From Candidatus Merdivicinus intestinigallinarum (GTDB lineage: Bacteria > Bacillota > Clostridia > Oscillospirales > Ruminococcaceae): 51,292 nt of DNA. This document shows, in pieces, positions 26,881 to 33,368 of the stretch (within the stretch, counting starts at the first letter, position 1; each line of letters begins with the position of its first letter). The position numbers were made by a program, and so were the translations under genes. The stretch is taken from NCBI GenBank assembly GCA_018713335.1, contig DVOW01000024.1:1-51292 (forward strand), given 5' to 3'. Under the pieces are notes generated by a model. The model was given only the letters and a program-made list of their open reading frames with translations. It was not told the DNA's origin and searched no databases.

Positions 26881-28320
26881 TCAATACTGGCGGCCCCAGT
26901 ACAGCATATGCTTAGCGGGCTTGCCGCAGCAGACGCAGGTGTCGCCGATGTGCTCTTCCTCAAAGGGGATGCACCGGGATTTGATGTTGGTCAGCTCCTT
27001 GATCTTGTTCTCGCAGGCCTCGTCGCCGCACCACATGGCTTTGATGAATCCACTCTGGTTGTTGGCGATGTCCAAAAATTCCTCCCAGTTGCGGGCGGTA
27101 AAGGTGCGGGCCTCCCGGTTCTCCAGGGCCTTCTGGTAAAGGCCGTCGTGAACCGCCTGCAAAGCCGCGGGAACGGCGGTTTCCAGTTCGTCTAAGGAAA
27201 CCACGATCTTTTCCCGGTTGTCCCGGCGCACCAGGACGCACTGGTTCTGCTCCATATCCTTGGGGCCGATCTCCAGCCGCAGGGGCACGCCCTTCATTTC
27301 GTACTGGCTGAATTTCCAGCCGGGGGAGTTCTCAGAGTCGTCCACTTTCACCCGGACGATGTTTTTCAGGCGGGCGCAGAGCTCCCGGGCCTTGTCCAGA
27401 ACGCCCTCCTTGTGCTGGGCGATGGGGATGATGATCAGCTGGATGGGGGCAACCGCCGGAGGCAATACCAGGCCGTTGTCGTCGCCGTGGGTCATAATGA
27501 TGCCGCCGATCAGCCGGGTGGAAACGCCCCAGGAGGTCTGGTGGGGGTAGGCAAGCTTGTTGTCCCGGCCGGTGAACTGGATGCCGAAGGCCTTGGCAAA
27601 GCCGTCGCCGAAATAGTGGCTGGTGCCGGACTGAAGGGCCACGCCGTCGTGCATCATGGCCTCGATGGTGTAGGTTTCCTCAGCGCCGGCGAATTTTTCC
27701 TTATCGGTCTTTAAGCCCTTAAGGACCGGCATGGCCAGGGCGTCCTCGCAGAACTCGGCGTAAACGTCCAAGATCTGCCGGGTTTCCGCCTGGGCCTCCT
27801 CAGCGGTTTCGTGCATGGTGTGGCCCTCCTGCCAGAGGAACTCCACAGAACGCAGGAAGGGGCGGGTGGTTTTTTCCCAGCGGACAACGGAGCACCACTG
27901 GTTGTAGAGCATGGGCAGGTCCCGGTAAGACTGGATCACATGGGCGTAATGCTCGCAGAACAGGGTTTCGGAGGTGGGCCGGACGCAGAGGCGCTCGGGC
28001 AGCTCCTCGGAACCGCCGAAGGTGACCCAGGCGCATTCCGGCGCGAAGCCTTCCACATGGTCTTTTTCCTTCTGAAGCAGGCTTTCCGGGATAAACATGG
28101 GCATGCAGACGTTTTCATGGCCCAGTTCTTTCAAACGGGCGTCCAGGATCCTCTGGATATTCTCCCAGATGGCGTAGCCGTAAGGCCGCAGGATATAACA
28201 GCCCCGGACGCTGGAATAGTCAATGAGCTCCGCTTTCTTGACGATATCCGTGTACCATTTGGCGAAATCCTCGTCCATAGAGGTGATTTCCGCCACCATT
28301 TTTTCTTGTTTCTTTGCCAA
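26881..28320 (-). CDS. proS: Prolyl-tRNA synthetase (short, archaeal/eukaryote-type)
   Basis: A 479-residue class II synthetase that charges proline to its tRNA. Motif 2 is near [28 protein letters not shown] is the TxE-type motif and [14 protein letters not shown] lies in the anticodon-binding domain. There is no bacterial INS editing insertion; the C-terminus has a zinc-type CIP...CVCCG stretch and ends WGRQY, as in ProS3. The start is TTG at 28320, eight bases after AAGGAG; the first ATG is seven codons later and poorly spaced. The promoter is TTGAAA-17-TATAAT at 28359-28387. Confidence 0.95.
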   Translation of the reverse strand: MAKKQEKMVAEITSMDEDFAKWYTDIVKKAELIDYSSVRGCYILRPYGYAIWENIQRILDARLKELGHENVCMPMFIPESLLQKEKDHVEGFAPECAWVTFGGSEELPERLCVRPTSETLFCEHYAHVIQSYRDLPMLYNQWCSVVRWEKTTRPFLRSVEFLWQEGHTMHETAEEAQAETRQILDVYAEFCEDALAMPVLKGLKTDKEKFAGAEETYTIEAMMHDGVALQSGTSHYFGDGFAKAFGIQFTGRDNKLAYPHQTSWGVSTRLIGGIIMTHGDDNGLVLPPAVAPIQLIIIPIAQHKEGVLDKARELCARLKNIVRVKVDDSENSPGWKFSQYEMKGVPLRLEIGPKDMEQNQCVLVRRDNREKIVVSLDELETAVPAALQAVHDGLYQKALENREARTFTARNWEEFLDIANNQSGFIKAMWCGDEACENKIKELTNIKSRCIPFEEEHIGDTCVCCGKPAKHMLYWGRQY

Positions 28321-28358
28321 TTTCCTCGCTCCTTCTGAATCAAATACTGCTGTGCTTC

Positions 28359-28387
28359 ATTATAGCAGATTCCAGCGGATTTTTCAA
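28359..28387 (-). promoter_or_regulatory. Promoter of proS
   Basis: TTGAAA, 17 bases, then TATAAT with an extended -10 TGC. The TATAAT begins 39 bases before the TTG start. Confidence 0.8.
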
Positions 28388-28403
28388 CTAAAAACAGTCC
28401 GCG

Positions 28404-29774
28404 TCAAAGGTTTTTCAGATGTTTCCGATAAAGGTTCCAGAACATCCCGATACTGACGAAGCAGGCCAAAATTTCCGCCACAGGAAAGGCGAACCAGACG
28501 TTTGTCACTTCCCCGGTCAGGGACAAGAGCCACGCCGCCGGAAGGAGGATGACCATCTGCCGCAGAAGGGAAACAACAAGGCTCTGGATCCCTTTGCCGG
28601 TGGCCTGGAACACGGTGGAAAAGAGGATGCCGAAGGCCGCGGGCAGGAAGCTTAAGCTGATGATCCGCAAAGCCGGGACGCCGATGCGCAGAAGCTCCGC
28701 GTCCGCCGCGGCCTGACCGGATTCTTTAAAGATGTTCAGCAAAGGTTCCGGGAACAGGACAAACAAGAGTACGCCCAAGGCCATAATACCCACCATGAAA
28801 ATTGCCCCCAGCCGGGTTGCCGAAAGGAACCGTTCCTTTTTCCGGGCGCCGTAATTGTAGCCCAGAATGGGCATCAGGCCCTGGTTCATCCCGAAGGCCG
28901 GCATGAAGATAAAGGACTGGAGCTTATAATAGGCCCCCAGCACCGCCACGGCCGTGTCGGAAAAGCCCGCCAGGATGCCGTTCAAGCCCATGTTCAGGAA
29001 AGCGCTGATGGCCTGCATGACAATGGAGGGCAGGCCAACGGCGTAAATTTCCCGGATGGTGCGCCACTCAAAGCGGAAGCCCTTCAGCTGGATCTTCACA
29101 TGGTGCTCCTTCAGACAGAGGACCAGCAAGGCGAAGACCATGGACACTACCTGGCCGATAACCGTGGCGATGGCCGCGCCAGCCACTCCCATGGCCGGTA
29201 CTCCCAGATACCCGAAGATAAAGATGGGGTCTAAAATGATGTTGGTGATAGCTCCGGAAAGCTGGAACAGCATGGGATAGACCATGTTGCCGGTGGCCTG
29301 CAAAATTTTCTCGCAGCAGATCTCCACCAGGCAGCCGCCGGAGAAAATGGTGACAATGGAAAGATAATCAACTCCCATGCGGACGACGTTTTCATTGCCG
29401 CTGAACATCCTCATAAAAGCCTCGGAGAAGAAAAAGCCGAACAGCAGGAAGGGAACCCAGCTGAAGATCCCCAGGAAAATCCCGTGGGAAGCGGCCTTGT
29501 TGGCTTCCTCAAACCGGTGTTCCCCCAGCCGCCGGGAAATCAGGGAGTTGATGCCGACGCCGGTGCCCACCGCCACGGAAATCATCAGGGTCTGGATGGG
29601 AAAGGCCAGGGAAACCGCCGCCAGGGCGTCCACTCCCAGCCGGGACACGAAAACGCTGTCCACAATGTTGTAAAGGGCCTGCACCAGCATGGAAAACATG
29701 GCGGGCAGGGACATGGACAGCAAAAGCGGAAGCATTTTCTGCGTGCCCATTTTGTTTTCTTTGATTTGTTCCAT
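28404..29774 (-). CDS. MATE-family efflux transporter
   Basis: A 456-residue protein with 12 membrane spans in two six-span halves. PLLLSMSLPAMFSMLVQALYN opens the first half and FGMNQGLMPILGYNYGARK is the typical start of the second half, with the conserved Asn/Gly loop. The ATG at 29774 follows AACAGGAGATGAAAGA; the frame runs on upstream through repeat DNA without a better start. It most likely exports cationic compounds by sodium or proton antiport in the cytoplasmic membrane. It is a single gene; its substrate is unknown. Confidence 0.92.
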   Translation of the reverse strand: MEQIKENKMGTQKMLPLLLSMSLPAMFSMLVQALYNIVDSVFVSRLGVDALAAVSLAFPIQTLMISVAVGTGVGINSLISRRLGEHRFEEANKAASHGIFLGIFSWVPFLLFGFFFSEAFMRMFSGNENVVRMGVDYLSIVTIFSGGCLVEICCEKILQATGNMVYPMLFQLSGAITNIILDPIFIFGYLGVPAMGVAGAAIATVIGQVVSMVFALLVLCLKEHHVKIQLKGFRFEWRTIREIYAVGLPSIVMQAISAFLNMGLNGILAGFSDTAVAVLGAYYKLQSFIFMPAFGMNQGLMPILGYNYGARKKERFLSATRLGAIFMVGIMALGVLLFVLFPEPLLNIFKESGQAAADAELLRIGVPALRIISLSFLPAAFGILFSTVFQATGKGIQSLVVSLLRQMVILLPAAWLLSLTGEVTNVWFAFPVAEILACFVSIGMFWNLYRKHLKNL

Positions 29775-29876
29775 TCTTTCATCTCCTGTTCTTTTATTTG
29801 CAAAGCAGGCGGGGACCTCTGCAAATCTCCCAAAGCCTGCCAAATACCTGGAACGTCCCGTTTTGATCACCATCAT

Positions 29877-29902
29877 GGGGCGTCGGGGACGCCGCCCCCT
29901 AC
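29877..29902 (-). repeat. REP-like hairpin with CTAC foot, copy 1
   Basis: An imperfect stem built on GGCGTC/GACGCC with outer GGGG/CCCC, followed directly by CTAC (29899-29902); on the minus strand it reads GTAG then hairpin. Confidence 0.6.
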
Positions 29903-30061
29903 AAGCGGCGAGCCGCCGCTGGCAAGACGCCGCGGCTGCACAACCACAAATCCACTGCAAAAAGGCGAAATAAATTCGCCGTCTTGGTGGGTTTTGTCCT
30001 CTATCGCTTTGATAAAATGAACGAAAACAAATTTGCAGGGGCGGTGTTTCCATAAAATCGC

Positions 30062-30084
30062 GGGCCGGGCGACCCGGCCCCTAC
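30062..30084 (-). repeat. REP-like hairpin with CTAC foot, copy 2
   Basis: GGGCCGGG and CCCGGCCC around CGA, followed directly by CTAC. On the minus strand this is GTAG plus hairpin, the layout recognised by TnpA-REP (RAYT) transposases. Confidence 0.75.
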
Positions 30085-30134
30085 ACGTCTGTTTCCGTTT
30101 GAATTGATAAAACGATAGGAAATAAATCGTTCCC

Positions 30135-30217
30135 ATACGGCGAATTTATTGAGCCGTCCAGCGGTTGGATAGAAATTAAAACGCCGCGGCGAATTGCCAG
30201 CGGCGGCTCGCCGCCCG
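30135..30217 (+). repeat. CATACGGCGAATTTATT/CCAGCGG repeat, copy 2
   Basis: Runs CATACGGCGAATTTATT, GCCGTCCAGCGGTTGGATAG, then CGCCGCGGCGAATTGCCAGC and GGCGGCTCGCCGCC. It matches 32266-32363 closely and 3126-3196 in its second half. Confidence 0.8.
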
Positions 30218-30221
30218 GGCA

Positions 30222-30252
30222 GAAAAACAGACGGGTTGAAACGCCCGTCTGT
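30222..30252 (-). terminator. Terminator of the HAD-GNAT gene
   Basis: ACAGACGGG and CCCGTCTGT flank eight bases. On the minus strand TTTTTCT follows the stem. It lies about 110 bases after the stop codon. Confidence 0.8.
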
Positions 30253-30362
30253 CCATTTTATGAAGTAATTATAACATAAAATCCCGGAAATTTCGACCCG
30301 GAAACTTAAAATTCTACTTCCTGCCGGAATGGACGGAGAATCTCCGCTGTTTTTCGGACAAA

Positions 30363-31595
30363 TTATCCACGAAGGTCAAATTCCATGGGGATATGAGGGA
30401 TCCCCACCTCCAGAAACTCCCCGCCGGTTGCGGAAAAGCCCAGCTTTTCATAAAATCCCGCCGCTGTTTTCCGGGCGTGCACCGTCACTTTTCCGGCCCC
30501 TTCCCGCAGGGCAGCCTCTTTCACCAGCTCCCAGAGTCTTCTCCCGACGCCCTTGCCCCGGCAGGATTCCGCTACCGCCGCCTGCTTCATCCGGAAGGCC
30601 CCCGGCGCATCCGGGTCCGGCAGCAGCATCATGGTCCCCACCACTTCCCCGTTTTCCACGGCGGAAAAATGGCGGTAACCTTTTTCGGCGGACAAATCCT
30701 CTGAAAATAAATCCAAGCCTAAAGGCTTCCGAAGCGCCTTATCCCGCAGTTCCAGGTTTCCCCGGTATTCCGGGCTTCCGTAAGGGGCTTCCAGCACCGC
30801 AATCCCATCGTCCAGGCCCGTCATGCGCCGGATGGTGCGGATTACCCCGTTTTCATCGTTGGAGGGAACCCAGAACCGGGCCAGCTTTTTCAGATCCGGG
30901 TGGGCGTTTTCCATGGCGCAGCTAGTAAAGCAGGCCCCCATCATCTGGGTGTCGTTTAAGTAATCCCCGAAAGCCATGGTTTCCTCCGGCGAAACGCCGC
31001 AGAGCTTTTCCAAAGCCGTCAGGGCCGTCCCTTTGTTGGATTCCCCCATAATGTCGATCCACCGTTCCCCGGACAGCGTCACCTGGAACCGGCCCTCCAC
31101 GGCCTTTTTCATGGCCGGGTAGCTGTTGGTTTCGGCGTCCTTTAAATCGTACACGGCGATTTTGCAGACATTCGCTTCAACATCCAGGAGATCGTCCACA
31201 TATTTCAACTTTTCGTAATACATGGACGCGTTTTCCGCAAATTCTTCGCCGCCAGCCTCACAGTAGGCCGTGTCCGGACAGCAGAGGATGGGGCAGGCGC
31301 CGGGGATTTCCCGCAGCTGCTTTATGAGGGCCTGCCAGTCCCTTTTGTCCATAGGCTCCAGGAAGATAGGCGCGCCTTTGTCAAAAATCATGGTGCCGTT
31401 TTCGCAGAGGAACAAAATCTCGTTTTCCATGCCGGGAAACTGCCTCACCAGGTTATAATACTGCCGGCCGCTGGCCACGGCGAACCGGACGCCCCTTTCC
31501 CGGAGCTTTCCCAAAACGTCAAACAAATCCGGCGGCAGGCGTTTTTGGGAGTCCAGCAGGGTCCCGTCCATATCCGCCGCAATCAGCTTAATCAT
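30363..31595 (-). CDS. Fusion of Cof-type HAD phosphatase and GNAT acetyltransferase
   Basis: 410 residues. The N-terminal 265 are a complete Cof/HAD-IIB phosphatase: ADMDGTLLD with Asp8/Asp10, the cap domain, GESNKGTAL with the motif III Lys, and FGDYLNDTQMM for motif IV. The C-terminal 145 are a complete GNAT domain with the acetyl-CoA loop SCRGKGVGRRL and the closing AAGFYEKLGFS. No frameshift or internal ribosome site separates them, so one polypeptide is expected. The ATG at 31595 is nine bases after AAGG; the ATG at 31604 is too close. One activity may prepare the substrate of the other (dephosphorylation and acetylation of a sugar or amine), but that is inference. Confidence 0.88.
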   Translation of the reverse strand: MIKLIAADMDGTLLDSQKRLPPDLFDVLGKLRERGVRFAVASGRQYYNLVRQFPGMENEILFLCENGTMIFDKGAPIFLEPMDKRDWQALIKQLREIPGACPILCCPDTAYCEAGGEEFAENASMYYEKLKYVDDLLDVEANVCKIAVYDLKDAETNSYPAMKKAVEGRFQVTLSGERWIDIMGESNKGTALTALEKLCGVSPEETMAFGDYLNDTQMMGACFTSCAMENAHPDLKKLARFWVPSNDENGVIRTIRRMTGLDDGIAVLEAPYGSPEYRGNLELRDKALRKPLGLDLFSEDLSAEKGYRHFSAVENGEVVGTMMLLPDPDAPGAFRMKQAAVAESCRGKGVGRRLWELVKEAALREGAGKVTVHARKTAAGFYEKLGFSATGGEFLEVGIPHIPMEFDLRG

Positions 31596-31721
31596 ATACC
31601 CCATCCTTTCCGGAAAAGCCTGTGTCGTACCGGTTTTATCATACCACAAACCGGAGGTCCCCGGCTAGATATGTTTCAGAAAAGATACACAGCCTGTGTC
31701 CCGGAATTTTGGTAAATATTG

Positions 31722-31746
31722 AAAAACCGCCCGGTTTCCCGGACGG
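31722..31746 (-). terminator. Terminator of the small XRE gene
   Basis: On the minus strand CCGTCCGG, a GAAA tetraloop, CCGGGCGG and then TTTTTC, five bases after the stop. Confidence 0.85.
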
Positions 31747-31751
31747 CCGCG

Positions 31752-32021
31752 CTATTCCTCTGCTGGGGACGGATTTTCCCGCACCAGTTCTTCCATGGTG
31801 GTGTGGAGAATTTTCGCCAGGGCCTTGAGTTCCATGTCCCTCACGAATCTCTGTCCCTTTTCAATTCGGAAAATAACATTTTTATCAACGTCAATCCCCT
31901 GCAACTGCAATTTGGCGGCCAAAGCCTGCTGGGACAGCGCCGGTTTCTGCTGCCTGCGGAGCTGGGCGATTTTACTCCCGCACAGATTTCGGGGTTTCTT
32001 GTTGCCGCAAGGGCTGCACAT
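31752..32021 (-). CDS. XRE-family helix-turn-helix protein with Cys-rich N-terminus
   Basis: 89 residues. After a short MCSPCGNKKPRNLCG head comes an HTH_3 domain (IAQLRRQQKPALSQQALAAKLQ ... DKNVIFRIEKGQRFVRDMELKALAKIL). Three cysteines in the first 14 residues could bind metal. The ATG at 32021 has GGGAGATG six bases upstream. It is a single gene with its own terminator between repeat-filled spacers. The set of genes it regulates cannot be inferred; it may simply repress itself. Confidence 0.85.
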   Translation of the reverse strand: MCSPCGNKKPRNLCGSKIAQLRRQQKPALSQQALAAKLQLQGIDVDKNVIFRIEKGQRFVRDMELKALAKILHTTMEELVRENPSPAEE

Positions 32022-32115
32022 GCCATCATCTCCCTGATATTCTCTCCCTTTCTATTATAGAACAACAGGAAAATTTTTTGACATTCACCGAATGTCATTT
32101 TCGTGGAAATTTGGT

Positions 32116-32219
32116 TTTGTAGGGGCCGCCGCGAATTTATTCACGACAGTCCCCCGGCCCGCGTGAAACGCCGAAATGTCCCGGAAAAACGGCGGGACGG
32201 GAAACCCGTCCCCTACAAA
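32116..32219. repeat. 104-bp BIME-like element bounded by TTTGTAGGGG inverted repeats
   Basis: TTTGTAGGGG (32116-32125) and CCCCTACAAA (32210-32219) are perfect 10-bp inverted ends. Inside the right end is GGGACGGG/CCCGTCCC around AAA (32194-32212), followed by CTAC. Inside the left end GTAG is followed by GGGCCG, which can pair with CGGCCC at 32155-32160. Confidence 0.8.
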
Positions 32220-32265
32220 CCTATTTTTGTTTGATTCATCAAAATTGTAGAGGGTAAAACCTCTC

Positions 32266-32363
32266 CATACGGCGAATTTATTTCGCCGTCCAGCGGTTGG
32301 ATAGGAATGGAAACGCCGCGGCGACTTGGCAGCGGGGCCTCCCCGCCAGCGGCGGCCCGCCGC
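32266..32363 (+). repeat. CATACGGCGAATTTATT/CCAGCGG repeat, copy 3
   Basis: CATACGGCGAATTTATTTCG, with ACGGCGAA/TTCGCCGT as an 8-bp hairpin, then CGTCCAGCGGTTGGATAGG, then GGGGCCTCCCC and GCGGCGGCCCGCCGC hairpins. The last hairpin begins at the TAG stop (32363-32365) of the leftward acetyltransferase gene. Confidence 0.8.
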
Positions 32364-33058
32364 TAATATTTCAGTTTCCGGTCCCGGAGCTTCTCCGCCC
32401 CCAGTCCGGGCTTGTTGACCTGCCTTGCCCGGGCGATGGCGAAATCCCCGTCGGGCACTTCGTTTGTAATGGTGGAACCGGCGGCGATAAAGGTGTTGTC
32501 CCCAATCTCCACCGGCGCGATCATGTTGGTGTTGCAGCCGATAAAGGCGTTGTCCCCGATTTTGCACCGGCACTTTTTCACGCCGTCATAGTTTACCGTG
32601 ACGCAGCCGCAGCCGAAATTCACGTTCCGGCCCACGTCGCTGTCCCCGATGTAGGTGAGGTGGGCCACAGCCGTCCCCACGCCGATGTTGGAATTTTTGA
32701 TCTCCACAAAATCCCCCACATGGACGTGGTCGTCCAGCACGGAATTGGGCCGCAGGTGGGAAAAGGGCCCCACGCTGACTTCCTCCCCAACCCGGGACTG
32801 ATAGCACTGGGACGCGTTGATGGTGCTCCGGTTTCCGATCACGCTGTCCACAATGACGCTGCCGCCGGTGATGACGCAGTTCTCCCCGATGACCGTTTCC
32901 CCCCGCAGGGTGACGTTTGGGGCAATCCTGGTCCCTTTGCCGATCTTCACCGACTCCTCAATGACAATCCCATCGGCGCACTCAAAGATCACCCCGTTTT
33001 CCAGGTGCTTTTGGAGCACTGCCAGACGGGCCTTTTCCATTTCCGCTAAGCTGTTCAT
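32363..33058 (-). CDS. Stand-alone GlmU-type left-handed beta-helix acetyltransferase
   Basis: 231 residues, equal to the C-terminal half of bifunctional GlmU without the N-terminal uridylyltransferase. Hexapeptide repeats start near residue 32 (VIEESVKIGKGTRIAPNV) and run through HVGDFVEIKNS, AHLTYIGDSDVGRNVNFG and VTVNYDGVKK to AGSTITNEVPDGDFAIARAR. The TYIGD and NYDGVKK segments match those around the GlmU acetyl-CoA and catalytic positions. The ATG at 33058 follows GGGAGGATGCG. It probably acetylates an amino sugar or its phosphate; a full GlmU elsewhere in the genome would imply a different substrate. Its stop touches a palindromic repeat. Confidence 0.85.
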   Translation of the reverse strand: MNSLAEMEKARLAVLQKHLENGVIFECADGIVIEESVKIGKGTRIAPNVTLRGETVIGENCVITGGSVIVDSVIGNRSTINASQCYQSRVGEEVSVGPFSHLRPNSVLDDHVHVGDFVEIKNSNIGVGTAVAHLTYIGDSDVGRNVNFGCGCVTVNYDGVKKCRCKIGDNAFIGCNTNMIAPVEIGDNTFIAAGSTITNEVPDGDFAIARARQVNKPGLGAEKLRDRKLKY

Positions 33059-33368
33059 AAACGCATCCTCCCGCATCATTTTTCTTCTATCATACACGCA
33101 TTTGCTCCCTTTGTAAACCCCTTCACTAAAATATGTACAAATTCTGTGGAATACGCATAAACTCAAAAAATTTATAAAATATCTCTGGAAAAACTAGGGG
33201 AAGTTTGCTATAATAATACTGAACACAGTGGAGCAGACTGCCCGTTTCCGGAATCAGTCTTGTTTTTCCTGTGAAAAATGTAGGAACGCTGGAGCTTTTC
33301 CGCCGGGCTGTCCTGGTTTTCCGGGGATAAAGTTCCTGCTATCCATAAAATTATGGAGGTAGATCACA
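33059..33368 (+). other. Promoter and leader of ppdK
   Basis: Between divergent genes. TGCTATAAT ends at 33214, so a leader of about 145 bases is predicted. Several short self-complementary stretches are present but no recognised riboswitch. No gene seen. Confidence 0.6.
33206..33214 (+). promoter_or_regulatory. Extended -10 promoter of ppdK
   Basis: TGCTATAAT with a weak TGGAAA 17 bases upstream of the hexamer. Confidence 0.6.

Larger units (their letters stand above)
29775..30362. other. 588-bp gene-free spacer rich in palindromes
   Basis: Contains two GTAG-type REP hairpins (29877-29902, 30062-30084), a copy of the third repeat family (30135-30217) and the terminator of the HAD-GNAT gene (30222-30252). 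No credible gene; open frames here have no ribosome site. Confidence 0.75.
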
